NCBI GenBank assembly: GCA_012932295.1
Contig: JAAONU010000014.1
Span: forward strand, 3,227,063 to 3,291,062
DNA length: 64,000 nt
DNA from: Cyclina sinensis
Taxonomy: Eukaryota; Mollusca; Bivalvia; Venerida; Veneridae
Reading direction: 5' to 3'
Shown: one piece after another, positions 13,501 to 28,500 of the stretch
Numbering within the stretch: the first letter of the stretch is position 1
Layout: every line of letters starts with the position of its first letter
Program-made: the position numbers and the translations under genes
The notes under the pieces: generated by a model
Told to the model about the DNA's origin: nothing
What the model saw: the letters and a program-made list of their open reading frames with translations, nothing else
The model's database searches: none

Positions 13501-16500
13501 GGGAGCATCAGTTATATGAGTTGCAGTAGACTGGCTCCAGTCCTTATGTTCTGATTTCAATTTATGATCTCCCTTGTTTGTAGACTTTTCTATTTTCTTA
13601 CTCCTGAACATAAGATTCTTGCGCTATCAGTATGAAGTGAGAAGTCAGTGTAGTAGCAGAAGTATATGAATATATAATTTAAACAATCTAGCCTAGTGCC
13701 AGGCTAGAGTTGCAGTTATAAGGGCAACCCTTACCCAGGCACTGATTAAGAAACTCAAACATTCAGATCTTTTCAATTAAATCTTCAACAATTTGTTTTA
13801 CATATTTTGTCATCAGCCATAATAGCCACACCTATATTATTGACATTTCTTAGCACACCATGTTTTGATTTTTGTTCTATCAAAAGATAAGTCTGGAGGT
13901 TTGTTTAGATGCAAAAATTAATCTCTGCCACTAGGACACAGACAAAAGCTTTTTCATAGTTAAATGTAATTGAGGAATGTCATTAAATTAAAAAAATACC
14001 ATAGAGAGGGTGTTCATTTTGCAACTGATAAAAGAAACTGTAATAAAAGTCCTTTGATGAAGAATTTAATTGAATTTAACTGCTGCTTATCTTTAATGCA
14101 TATCATACTGAATATGATCCATTGAATGGTCCAATCATAACTCAGTTATAACAGTAAAAGCTTTTTGCAATTAACGCATGTTTCAACCCTTGCAGGCTGC
14201 TATATTTTATGTCATAACTGGGATAGTTTCCATACCCCTATGAATATTGTACTGGGCATGTTACAACAAATAAAACGAAAAGTGCAGGGAACATACAAGA
14301 ATGGTCTTTTGTCTTATATTGATTTCTGGCTTTAAAACTTAATTGCCAACCTGTTTTCTCATTGTCTGAGGGGCATTTTTTGTTTCCAGAAAAAAAAATA
14401 CTTATAAAAAATGCATGATGTATTGTGAGTTTGCTGGTGACATGGAAAAATATGACCACATGGGAACAGTAACTTACTGCTTACAATCCATATAACTGCT
14501 CATACTGTCTGTCTAGTCTAGATCTAATCAAATTTACAGACATACATCAGACAGAACCCAATTTTAAACAAGAATCATTAGGGAGAAATTCTACACAGCA
14601 TAATAAAATCTTCATTTAATTTATTAAATTAACATTTCATTTTGACTTTTCCCATTGGTATTCTGTGGAACAGTAAAGTATGCTCCTTATTTCTTTTTTT
14701 TTTCCCCAAAAAAAATGTTTTATGAGGAAGTCATGTCACTTGCTCTTCTGTGGAGAAGTTAACAAAGAAGACAGGAATTACACCACTATATATAGATCTG
14801 AGCTCTATTCTAACAAAATGTCCCATCTTATTCCATCCACATAAGGTATAAAACACTAATTCTTATCATTTGTACATCCTTTACAAGCAGACAATAAAAA
14901 CAAGAACCATGATGACATGGACATCCCTGTCAAATGTGTTTGCTTAGTTGACGTCCTAATGTGCAAAGCACTCCTCCCCAATGAGATTTATCAACCTATG
15001 AAGTTTTGAGTTGATACCTCAAACACTTTTTGAATTATTGTCCGAACAAAACAAGCATGAAAAATAACAAAGAACAATAACTCAAAAACTATAAAAGGTA
15101 GAGTTATCATTCTTGCATAGAGCACTCTACTTCAATGGTTTTATCCACCTATGAAGTTTCAAGTTGATACCACAAATACTTTTCAAGTAATGCTCCAGAC
15201 AAAAATTAAGCATGAAAAATAACAAAGGCAATAACTCAAAAATTATGAAAAGCAATGTTATCATTCTTGTGCAATACACTCCTCCTCAATGAGATCTATC
15301 TACCTATGATGTTTCAAGTTGATATCTCAAATATTTTTCGTGTTATGCTCTGGACAAAAATTATGCATGAAAAATAACAAAGGGCAATAACTAAAAAAAT
15401 ATGAAAAGTAGAGTTATCATTCTTGAGCACTGCATTCCTACTCAATGAGATATATCCACCTATGAAGTTTCATATGAAGAATAGTAATAAAAAACTAGAG
15501 ATGTGTCCATTGTGTCAAAAAATCCTGTAGAATAATAGGTGCGTATAATGTCTAAAAATGCTATTTTTTGCTTAATAAGGGGGCACAACTCTGCTGATCT
15601 CCAATAAATTAGCGTCAAAATACCCAGGTGCAAAACTTCAAATGCCAACAACTTTTCTTAGAAAGTTTCAAGGCAGTAGCAGTTATACGTTTGGAGTTAC
15701 ACATGACACAAGTCTAAAAATGCTATTTCTTGCTTACTCAGGGGGCATAACTCTGCAAATCTCCAATAAATTAGTGTCAAAATACCCAGATGCTTAAGTT
15801 CACATGTTGTCAACTATTCTTAGAAAGTTTCATAGCTCTAGCAGTATACGTTTTGAGTTACACGTGACACAAATCTATCTATGTACAGACAGCATGACAG
15901 TCAATCTGATTGCAGTTCACGATCTCCCTACGGTTAGATCTGAAGACAACGCATTCATTTCTATGTTCTTGATAATCGGGCATTTCCACTTCTGTTATTT
16001 ATATCCAAGACAACAACACTGCAGCTTATGATGTGTCTTGATAGCTTACATGTACACACGGCATATTCACACAGCATGTAAACTTATCTAGCATAACAAA
16101 GTTTGTTATCGGAAACGGAAAATGCTTAGATATTTTTAAAAATAATATTCTAAACCAGGGCTCTCGAAAACCGAAAATTTGTCAGTTTTGACCGAATTTT
16201 ATCTCTATGGACCGATTTCGATGTCCAAAAGTCCTTAAAAAATCGGTCCAGATAATTTCCAAAAAAAAAAAAAATCTGTCTAACTTTTCATAAAACAGTC
16301 AAAATCTCACACCAAAACCTCAATTGATCGCTAATCCGGTGCTTCACACCTATCATAAAACCATAAAACTGTCACTTTTGCCCGCGGCAATTATCGCCAA
16401 TTAACTTGTAAACAAGTAAAGGTGTGCTTGATTTGCAGCTGGCCAATCGATTAAAGTTGACCGGCTCAAACTGTGAAATATAATTTCATCGAAACCAAAC

Positions 16501-19500
16501 TCCCCGCAGCGGTTACTTCCCCTGATCAGTACAGAAAACAAAGTAGAAAAGCGTGACGTAACCGGTGCGAGAAGTTTGCATCGAAATAGGCGATAACTGT
16601 CGTCTGCTTAATTTCATTAAGGGCTTAATAGTAACTGTAGTGGCTAGCTGCAGCACAAAGCACACTTTAAAATATCAGTGACTAGTTTGACGTTGTAAAA
16701 TTAGCTCTAATTCTACTTTCGCTTTGAAAAACACATATTTTCGCGACGTCAACACTATCATAACTCAAATTGTTCTTTGCCCTTAAATCGTTTCTATTTT
16801 TTTGGTTGGTTCTTGGTCTTGTGGGGGGCAGGTTCGAGGTCTCGGACAGATTTATAAGGGCTCTATACAAACATTAAATTCATCACTTTGGAAGATCTTG
16901 ACAAATAAATTTAGTGACAGTTTATACATGGCAGGTAATTGTTTCGGATCCCAGCTATACAAATAGATTTTCACAAGTTGAACATAACTTTTATGAGGGT
17001 GGAAGCATTGCTCTGATTGGCTGATGGATAGGTCACAAGAAGGTGACCTTCTCTTGGTCGTCCTCAGATCCTTATATAGCACAGCAATGTTTAGGATATG
17101 ATTTTAATCAGATTGGCATGACAGTGAAGGTGACAGAGTGAAAGTCACAGTGACAGCCAGAGGTATGGACAGGAGCAAATCTATATGCTCTCCACCCCTA
17201 CACCCCTGGCAGTGGTGGGGGCATAAAAGATTGGGCAGGAGTGCGGGGGGTCAGTATTCTGGAGAAGTCAAAATTTGAAATGAACAACTTTGATAGTTTC
17301 TGATAAAATTAATGGACCTTAACAAAAAAGTTAACCAATGCTGATTCCAACGTGCAGGTCATGACAATAGCTCCATATTTTTTCTTTAAAAAAGTGTAGC
17401 TAAAAATTGTACAAGAAAAAGATTTGATATACCAATGATCACAGTGAATAGAAAACATGAAAATGTAATCTGAAATTATGCTCTTCCCACAACTTAAGGA
17501 CAAAACTTTAAACAATACTAAATGTTTGCTTCACACATATAAACTGATTGTATTGCTTTGAATAGCTAATATGTAAGTGGTAGGACAGAAAACAGAAGGT
17601 CAGACAAAAGTTTCCCCATCTAACAGACATAATACATAGTTTTACTTTCTAATAAAATTTGCCTATTATAACTAACTGAATAAACTGCACTTACTGAAAG
17701 GAATGCTTTTGTGATGAAAAGGGTGACTAAGCATTTAATGGATCTTGTATTTAACTACTGACTTTGTACGTAACTGGGAGACAAATTAGCAGTTCTTCTA
17801 GAAGTGCAAATTTGATGATCAAATTAGGAGAAACTAATTCTCGCACAAACTGGAACAGGAAAAGTACATGGCTGATGCCAATAATTTGCACTTCTTCTAA
17901 AAACTGTCAATCACTTAATCATCCAGTTTTTACTAACCAGATGAGTAGCAAAACTTTTGTAATGAACTTCTGTCTGTAAAGAAAGATGTAACACATCTGA
18001 AAACAAGAACTGTCACTGTAAGATGACAATGCCCCCCAAAGTGGTGCTTTGACCTTTGAGCTGAGAACCAGTCATTCAGGGGTCAAGGTCAAATAAATAT
18101 AGGTCAGTGGGAAGGTTTTATCCAAAGTGGGTTGTGTCCAAGTATGAAGTAAATCCAATTACTAATAAGGAAGTTATGGGCAATGTTATATTTTGGACAA
18201 CTGGATCTTCAAGGTGAAGGTCATTCAAGGGTCAAGGTCAAATAAATATAGGTCAGTGGGAAGGCCTTGTCCAAAGGGGGTTGTGTCCAAGTATGAAGTA
18301 ATTCCACTTACTAATAATGAAGTTATGGGCAATGTTAAAAGTTTTTGGACAATTGGATCTTCAAGGTGAAGGTCATTCAGGGGTCAAGGTCAAACAAATA
18401 TCTACTAGTGCATGAGCTCTCAGAGAAAACACTTTTCACCCATAAAGGATTTTTTTTCTGTTAAAAAAAATTGAAGACATTTCTTATAGCCTGAAAAATT
18501 GCATGATTATTTATTGGCCACCTAATTAAATATTACCAGCGGGTCATGATGGCCCTGGATTGCTCACCTAAGTACTTTGGCTGTAGGTTTGCTGTTTAGC
18601 AGTATTTCATTTTTTAATTGAAAATATGCAAGTGCCTACAAACCAAATATGTAAAATATCAGTCAATAAATAAAGGCTCTATGACAGAAAGTAGAAAATC
18701 TATTATAAGCTATAGTGACCTTGACCCAGTGACCTCAAACTCTACCCATGGGTAGACGTCTATGCAAGGAACCTATATACTGAATATCAAAGGTATTGGT
18801 CTATAAATGAAGGCTCTATGAGGTACAGTAGATGAATCTATTTTTAGCCTCCTTGACCTTTAACCTAATCTAATAATTTGAAAAAGCTTGATAAAGCTTG
18901 CTTCATGCCAAATTTTAAAATTCTAGGCATTGTGGTTTCAGACATGAAGATTTTAAAAAATTTTCTTCTATACTGCTATTTAAAACTTGTGACCCCTCGG
19001 GCGGGGCCAATAGTGATATTTTTCAAACAAACTAGGTAGAGGTCCACTAGACAATGCTGCAAACCAAATATCTAAGCTGTAGGCATTGAGCTTTCCAGTA
19101 AGAAGATTTTTAAAGATTGCCTTTTTTACATATTAAGGGCCCCCAGGGCGGGGCCAATTTTGACCCCGGGGCCAACAGATAAACAATACTGGTAAAGGTT
19201 ATCTACACAATACTCCACACCAAATATCTAAGGTCTAGTCCCATTAGTTTCGTAGAAAAATGATTTTTCATGTATTTCCTATATAACTATATGTAAACCA
19301 GGAGAACCCTGGGGCGTGGCCAATTTTGACCCAGGGGACATAATTTGAACAAACTTGGTAGACATCCAATAGAAAATGCTACATACCAAATATCTAAGCT
19401 GTAGGCATTGAGCTTTCCAGTAATAAGATTTTTTTAAGATTGCCTTTTTTACATATAAAGGGCCCCCAGGGCAGGGCCAATTTTGAACCCTGGGCCAACA

Positions 19501-22500
19501 TATTAACAATACTGGTAAAGGTTCTCCACACAATACTCCACGCCAAATATCTAAGGTCTAGTCGTATTAGTTAAAGAGAAAAATGATTTTCATGTTTTTC
19601 CTATATAACTATATGTAAACCAAGAGAACCCTGAGGCATGGCCAATTTTGACCCAGGGGACATAATTTGAACAAACTTGGTAGATATCCACTAGACAATG
19701 CTACATACCAAATATCTAAGCTGTTGGCATTGAGCTTTCCAGTAAGAAGATTTTTAAAGATTTCCTATATAAGTGTATGTAAAATTAAGTGACCCCTGGG
19801 CGGGCCCAGTTTTGACCCCAGGCAATTAATTTGAACAATTTTTGTAGAGTTCCACTAGAGGGTGCTAAATGCCAAATATCTAAGCGATAGGCCTTCTGGT
19901 TTCAGACAAGAAGATTTCACTATAAGTTTCACTATATAAGCCTATGTAAAATCTATTGACCCCCGGGGCAGGGCCAAATTTGACCCCAGGGATATAATTT
20001 GAACAAATTTGGTAGAAGTCCACTAGACAATGCTACATACCAAGTCTTAAGGCTCAGGGCCTTGTGGTTTCAGACAAGAAGATTTTTTAAAGTTTCACTA
20101 TATAAGCCTATGTAAAATCAATTCACCCCCAGAGTGGGGCCAAATTTGACCCCAGGGGTATAATTTGAACAAATTTGGTAGAGGTCCACTAGACAATGCT
20201 AAATACCAAATCTTAAAGCTCAGGGCCTTGTGGTTTTAGACAAGAAGATTGTCAAAGTTTTTCCTTTAAGTTGTCATAGCAACCAGAGTTCTTGATGGAA
20301 TTGAAGTCTTTGAACAACTTTGGTAGAGCTTCATGCAAGGAATATCCCAGGCATGTTTCGTCAACGTTGGCCAAGCGGTTTAGGAGGAGAAGTCGTTCAA
20401 GGTTTGTTACAAATAATTTCCTCTGTCTTAAAGATGAATGTAGAGAGTTTTCTAACATTAAGGAAAACTGATGTTCTTTTTGCAATAGCAAACATGGGCC
20501 CAAGCATTCTATAGTTATTCATCAGAAACTATTTTGCTTTTCAAGGTCACTGTGACCTTGGCCTATGACCTGGTGACCTGAAAAACTGTAGGGTCATTTA
20601 CTGGTCATGACCAACCTAGACACTAAGTTTGAGAAACCTTGGGCCAAGCCTTCTATAGCTATTGATTGGAAACCATTTTGCTTTTCAAGGTCACTGTCAC
20701 CTTGGCCTTTGACCTGGTGACCTGAAAAACTATAGGGGTGATCTATTAGTCATGACCATCCTACATACCAAGTTTGAGGAAGGTGGACCCAAGGGTTCTC
20801 TAGATATTGATCAGAAGCCATTCTGCTTTTCAAGGTCACTGTGACCTAGGCCTTTGACCTAATGACCTGACAAACTTTAGGGATCATCTACTAGTCATGA
20901 CCAACCTATAAACCAAGTTTGAGGAAGATGAACCCAAGGGTTCTCTAGATATTAATCAGAAACGAAGTGTCTACTGACCGACCAACTGACATTTGCAAAA
21001 CAATATCCCCCTTCATCTTTGACGGATCTCAGATCTGAACAAATGCCTGACAATTGGACAACCATGAATACAAAGGTGACTGGTTTAACACTTCTAGTCT
21101 ACATTTCAGACATTTATTGTTGCCAACAGAAAATGAATAAAGATTTTGTTCATAATTTTACAGCCAACAACAAATATTGGTAACTTGGTTTGGGCATATC
21201 ATTTTTCAGGCCAACAACATAAAGTAAAGCCAAAAGTTCCTGGCACGACAACTTCACAAAATGCAGAGCATCTGGGAAAGCAAAAGATGTGACACTGATG
21301 TCTATATTTTTATGTTTCATTAGTACATAAGCTTTTGAAATTCATGGACTAAACAAATATATATATATAAACATCCTTTTTGTTTTAATCCATACACTTT
21401 CAGATTAGCTACTCATGCTGGAATGGACTCATCAGTTAGGAGTATATAAAGAAATGTCTACTGCACTGTATACCTTGTACAAAAACCTATAAAAATCCAT
21501 AATAAAAGAAAACCTTACCTGTGTAAGCAAAGTTGACAACAGCAGCTAAGGCATCAGGATCCACTTCTTTTATTTTCACTTCTTCCATGGAAGCTTCACG
21601 CACATCATTTGTAAACATTGCTGCAAAATAGTCTGATGCAGCACTAAGCACCAATCTGTGAGCAGGAATACGTCGTTGCCCAGCAACCAGTACAACATCA
21701 CAAAGAGAATGTTTCCTTACATACTCTTCCATTTTCTTTATCATGCGTTCCGCATGGTTCATCGAATGGAACGCATCACCAATGTCCTCCATCTTTGAGT
21801 TGTTAAACGAGGAAGCGGCATAAGTATGGTGGACCAGGTACCTGAAACAATGCAACATGACTCGTAAAAATCATAATGTTGGTTGAAATAAAATAACTGA
21901 AACAATGAGTTGTTTAGTAACTTCGAACTGCAAACTACACGCACTTAATTAAACATTAACACATATACTATATAATAATTTTGATAAAACTGTAACACAT
22001 ATAATACATAATAATCGTATAAACGGTTTCAATTCTATCTTCACAATATTGATGCAACCTCACTGAATCCACGATGCAGAATAAATATTTTAATCCAGAA
22101 CCAGTCATAATAATATTTATTTGAGCCTTTTGGTTCAAATCAGCATCGAGAAATGAAGAATATCTGTAACGTAAATAACACTATATATTTATGAAACCAA
22201 GAAGGGCTCTGGTGCAAACATGTTAGATTTTTGTGCCAAATTCTTGACACTGAGAGAAAAATCTGAGAAGAAACAATTCTGAAGGTCTGGCAAGTTTGTT
22301 CAATATCTTAGCTGATCCATTCAACAACATTTACCATGATACAATCAACTAATTTCTCAATTCTATACTATTCTATAAATCATTTTTGTCTAGCCAATCG
22401 TTGCTGCCAACCACTCAAATTCACTATTTTTTAGCTGACCAACAGGTGATCATTACACATTTTAAGAACAATCCTGACTTTTGTATTGTAGTAATGGTCA

Positions 22501-25500
22501 GGTATGTTACTGGTGCCAAATATTCAGAAATTTCTGTTCTTTAAAAAATGTGGTTGGTTGGTGACTAACATGGTTGTGACTATATACCTGTTTGTATTGT
22601 CATTGTCTAGTAGAATGGTCCTTATTTTAAACAAATTACAAGTTTCAATTATTTTGACCAGTTGAAAGGAACATAATTAGGTTTGACATGTACTGCTTCT
22701 GTACCAGAACAAATACCAAAGTCCTTAATTTTTGATCATTTTGTAGTAATAAAATGTGTGTGATCATCGTCTGATACCCACAGCTGATCCATTAACATGT
22801 AATAATCAACCGTGGATATCCTACGCTGGTGTATGATGGGTAATGTGAAGCTATGAATGAAGATGTCAGTTCTTGTCATTTTTCTTTTCTGTTTTTATTT
22901 CTTATTGATTAAATTCCTCTGTAACGTAGAAAACTTCAAATGGTAAGGCAAGGTATCCACTTTCTTCTTAGAATGACACTGAGACTTAGAAAGCTTTATT
23001 TGATTCAACTACTTCCCACTGCAGTTAAAGTAATGAAAATGACAGAAAAAAGGACCATGATGAACCTACCCGGCACATACACTTATCTTTAAAACTTGTT
23101 TCCTGTACAGGAAACATAAAAAGAACTGTTTGTGATTCCTTTATTGCGAGTTTTATACTTTTTGTAAGTACTCTTTAATGATGGAGTTACTTTAGTTCAA
23201 GATTCTTTATTCTTTCTTCTATAAACAAGTATTTACATAACTATAACTCTGTCAGAAGAAAATGGTGAACAGTTGCTCTTTTTCTTTCATCCTTGCTAAA
23301 CTTCAAAAGCCAGACAGGTTAGCATAAATTATTTCACTTCGCACTTGTAATCATGGGAAATGGACTTGAAACTGGTAAAAAAGTCATATTTACAAAACAT
23401 CTGGAAAACTTTACACAACCGCTAATTTTCTTAGAGCACCAAAGCAATTCCTCTGAAAATGCCACCTCTGGGAAACCCGCCACTGCTACAATACTCCTTA
23501 TTGTTTGCAGCTTATTATCTCTAAAGGGAGAGTTGCAAAACCTTATCTCCAAAAGCTGAAGAGTTAATCAGAAGACAGAAGTTTTTTACCATATCACTTT
23601 TCAAAATCATGACTTTCCAAATGGTACAGCATGTTTGTTGTCAGGGATAATTTTCAGTAATAGGTCATTTGAATGAGACTTTACCTTGATTTTCTGCATA
23701 ATATCATAATTTGAGACTGATTCTGTAGGATTTATTACAAGAAACTACTGGAACAGAAGCATGTGCACAGCATGACATGCTGATAATACTTGTGTCTTAT
23801 CAGTTCAACCCTTCCTTAAACTTTTCTCATAAATTCATTTAATTTGTCCCAAGAAAACTTGACAGAATGTCATGATAATGGATTATTTCCAGTCTAAATA
23901 TTCAAGAGAATATTTCACAGAGAGTACATATAACTTCCTAAAATATTGAAGATGATAACCCTGAGTTAATATACTAAATAAGATATGGCTTAAAATATGA
24001 CATAATGTCTAAATATTTCATTTCCATACCAATTTTTTATAAAATATTTCTTACCTGCAGTAATACTTCAAGCCACCATATTAAACTAATAAAACAATTT
24101 GATACTTGCATCAGCCTAAATATACACTTAAAATGTTTGAAATGCACCAACCAAAACAACTTTCATCTTTCGAAATAGGATCCTTGAAGTGGAACATATT
24201 TAAAAGATAGTTCATTTTATAGCAAAATACCATCAGGTTTCTTCAATCTGTCATTTCCTCAGATATTACTGTACAGTTAAGTTTGAGATGCCATTTGTCT
24301 TTTTATCATTCATTTCTCTTCACCTTTGACTGTCTACAATGGTTGCATTTCAATATTTTGTGTATTGTACTGCAGTCTCGAAATGCAATGTTTTGCATTA
24401 AACTGCATTACATTACACTTTGCTGCACTATGCACTGAAAGTGGTACTGTGTTGTGTCTATCTATCTATTTGAGCTGATTCATCATTGGTACCGGTTGCC
24501 CGTATGACCGACGCCCCCCCCCCCCCCCCCCCCCCACCCACCCCTCCTGAAGAGATTAGTTATTTTATGTTGTCGGGGTAGTGCAAGATACAGAAAACAT
24601 CTCATTCCAGAGACAACCCTGGTTCTTTTGCATGCAGACCAATCAGTGCATAGCACTGATACATGGGACCTTGGTTTAATGTTTCATCCAAAAGACTATT
24701 AGTAATGTTAGTGGAGGAGTGGGGGATTGAACTCAGGACCCCTCAGGTTTACCAGTCCAGCGCTGCATTGTGTAGTATTATACTTAATTCATTGGACTGC
24801 AAAGTATGCATTTCACAGCATTGTTTTGTAAGTGTTCCAATCCACCAGTCTGTGTTATGCTGCATTGTTACCTATTGCCTTGCACTACTGTCCTGTGTTG
24901 TGCTGAGACTTAATTACTCTGCTGTGCTGTGCATTGTGTAATAATAATACTAAATCCATTGGACTGCAAAGCAATTGCATTTCACTGCATTGTTTTATAA
25001 GTGTTCCAATGCACTAGTGTGTGCTATGCTACATTGTTATCTATTACCTGGCACTGTTGTAGATTTATTTTCTTACACTCAGACCCAGTCATCAGAAGTT
25101 CAAAGATGACATCAATGACATCCTTGCCACTTCAAAACCATTCTATTAATAACAGTACTCACAGCATTGTAGCCAGTTTGTCTGAAATACCCACATCTCT
25201 AAGCTCACAGAACTTGCTTTAACATTTACAAGACCTCTTAAGTTCTACCTATGGCAACTCCAGTTTCCAGGTACAAAGAAATTGAGAAGCACAATGTAAT
25301 AGACCAATTAGAACAAAATCAAAGGCAGGTATAATGGGCTTAAAGCAATCTAACATAGTGATCAATGGCTGACAGATGATCTCACCATAACATACTTCAA
25401 ACACAAGATCTTATCAAACAGTTTCACTAATTTCACTGTTTTCTTGATTATGTTTTCAGTCAAAACATCACGGTTCTCTGATGTATTCAGTCTGGGCTTC

Positions 25501-28500
25501 CATTAATAATTTACTTTTGGCAAGTGTTTAATACTTTATTTAACTGGGTACTTTCTCTCTCTGAATCTTCTTTATCTTTTTTCCGCTTTTTACTGTAAGC
25601 CTATTCTATGACAAACTTTTTTTAAACAAGAGGTTTTAAAACTCAAGTCTTCCTCCTTGATGAGCAAATTAATTTTAAGTTCAGCTTTTCTTTATTACAC
25701 TAGTTATAAAACACACACACACAAAAATTTAAGCAGTAACATTCCCCAAAATATCTTGAATTACAAAAACTGCTATAAAAAAGAGGAAGTCAATGCCCAT
25801 TCGCTCAAACTGGTCCTTTTCAAATTTCTTCCCTTACTCTACATCCAAATCAAAGCCCATGTTTCATACATACTTCTAACTTCTACACTTCAACTTTGTA
25901 ATACTTTTCTTTCAACAATAAATCAATTCTGCACTAAATCCTAATGCTGCAAACTTTCAACCTGATTAAAGTTTAAAATATTCTCATCAGGTGGCAAATG
26001 TTTATTGCTTCTTGAACAAGCCAGAGAAAAGGTAAAATGGAGTAATAAATCCATGTGTTTTGTATTCAGCATCAAAGAATTGAGCCTTTCTTATTATTTT
26101 GAGCTTTTATTTTCATTAGAGCTAAAATTCAGACATCAGTTGATCTCAGATGGTTTTATGAGCAATAAAAACTGTATAACAGTAACCTCATGGTTTTTGC
26201 AGGTTGATGTGCTTTTTAACCCTGAACCTGCTGATTTTTTGTAATGGATCTGCCCTGAGCTTTGAATTTGGAACAGTCTATTCAAATATTAAGGGATTTC
26301 AATATCAAAATACAAAAACTGAGCTACCAACAGTATAGAGCCTGGTCAGACTGCACGGATGTGCAGGCTGGCCTGGTTCTATACTGGTGGCAAAGGCTAA
26401 TCACTTTCGGGTCAAGCAGGTTAAGGGTTAAAGAGATTTAGGAGGAAAAAAGGAGACAAGTTACTCAAGTATAACTGAAACTGGTTCATTTAAACAATGG
26501 GTGCAGACAGTTAAGGATGTTACACTGTTCCTTCTTATATATCCTCTTCCACTTAGGTCCCTGTATTATAGACCACAGGAGCTTGCATCTTAGTGTTAAA
26601 TGCATTAAGCATACCCTTCTGATCCAGCAAACATCCAATAAATGCAAAAAATGTGACCTTTGTTGCTAAAAAGTATAATAGGATTTAACTATTCAAACTT
26701 TCAATCTAAAAACAATCTCTTAGAAAAGACATCAAAATTTTTCATCCAGCAGGAAGGCTTCCTTCAATTAGAAAAGCAACAGTAAACAATTAAACAGTCT
26801 ACAAATACAGTTAATCGTCACCAATATGGTTAAGCAATGTAATCCTACTTCAAAGGAAAAGTAAGAGATAATCCCCTCCATTCCAACTGGATTAAAATTT
26901 TAACATTTCTATAACGGACTGGAAACAAAGCACACCAGATGTCATTAGGTACACAAAAATTACCAAATACTTTTTTGTAATGTGACCGACTGGCCTAAAA
27001 TGCATTCAAGCAGTCAGTTTCCAGAAGTAAGAACCAAATGCATCCAAATAAGTGAAAAAAAAATTAAGTAAAACGATTACAATTATTAATTTGTATTCAC
27101 ATTATTAGTTTGTATGCACCTGATTAGTTTGTATGCACATGAATAGTTTGTATGCACATGAATGGTTTAATTTGTATGCACATGAATAGTTTGTATGCAC
27201 ATGAATAGTTTAATTTGTATGCACCTGATTAGTTTGTATGCACATGAATAATTTGTATGCACATGGATAGTTTGTATGCACATGAATAGTTTGTATGCAC
27301 ATGAATAGTTTAATTTTTATGCACATGAATAGTTTGTATGCACATGAAATTATTATGTTATCCTACTATCATAAAAACAATTTATTCACGAGTCCTAGCT
27401 CCAAGCCGTTTGTTTTCAAATCTTAATGGGAAACTATAAAATATGATTAATCTGGTATGACTAACATCTTGCAATATCTATTCATGATATGCATTTTGCA
27501 AATGAAACAGTATAATTATGTATACACATCCCGTGGGGATTTGCACTGAGAGAGAACATTTTTGCCTTATATCATCACTGTTCCTTGTGATTGGGCAATT
27601 AACATATTTTACCTAATTTGACATAGTTTATTATCAGTAACTCAATTGCCCATTTGACCCCTCTGCCGCAACCCTGTTCCCTCTCCCTGCTTTAGGTTGT
27701 GGGCTGGAATAAGTGTAAAATACAGAAAGCATTCCGGTGAGCTTTTGGTTCTTTGACATTCTCAGTATACAATAGAGTTCAGATTTTATACTCCATCCTA
27801 CCAATGTGACAAAACATAGTTAAATTATTACCATATCACGGTGAATACAACATAGTCTGGTTAAGAAATAGTTTCTCATTCTCTGAGATAAAAACAAACT
27901 TGTAGAATATTTACACTTCATCCATGATGTAAATGGCCAATAAGGTCACATTTTTTTCAATCAAATAATTTTGTACGTAAAGAAAATTTTGAAGAAAAAT
28001 AAACTTATATGTTAAAAACATTTTTCCAAATATTACTGTACTCAAATAGTTTTGGGTTACTGGTTAATTGCAAATACAGTGACTGCTTGTTTCATAACTG
28101 AAAATCTCTAGATTCAGACTGTATGATGTACTTAAAAGGGACAAACCCTAACATCAGCTGAATATATAATTCATCAGGTATTTTATCATTGCATTCTCTA
28201 TAAAATAAACAAAAATTGATAATGTAAAGTGCAACGCATGTTAAAACAACCAAAATAAACATCACTATTCACACTGATTTAATTTTGAAGTTAATGCAGT
28301 GTTCTATATTTTACAGTACATATCTTTAAGGAATAATGAATTGAAGGATGGTGAAAAATATCCACCAAGAATTGTAATCAAATTGCCAACCACTTTTTTT
28401 TCATATTTATTGGAACATTAAATAGAAGTACACTAAATATTGCAGCTGGAGTTGATAATTTAAATTGACTTCAAGTGGACATTTCGTTTTTAAAAATGTT

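Larger units (their letters stand above)
9077..21518 (-). other. KLHL intron 2, repeat-rich
   Basis: A 12.4-kb intron. The part near exon 3 (9077-11290) is plain AT-rich sequence. From 11.3 kb it is filled with SINE pieces and Pearl-like tandem-core elements listed separately. The stretches 13520-14890 and 21010-21518 show nothing recognisable. No exon of another gene is supported inside it. Confidence 0.75.

Noticed and set aside
16150..16860. CpG-island-like promoter from the GC-richer block
   Set aside because: The region begins with a transposon-like end and lies deep in an intron with no start exon nearby. Repeat origin is simpler, though not proven.
20252..20503. 83-codon minus-strand frame as an exon
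   Set aside because: The block is shared with 49.56-49.70 kb and joins a repeat array on each side, so it is repeat DNA.
27085..27348. Regular 19-bp repeats as a CRISPR array
   Set aside because: There are no unique spacers; units are head to tail, and the host is an intron-bearing eukaryote.
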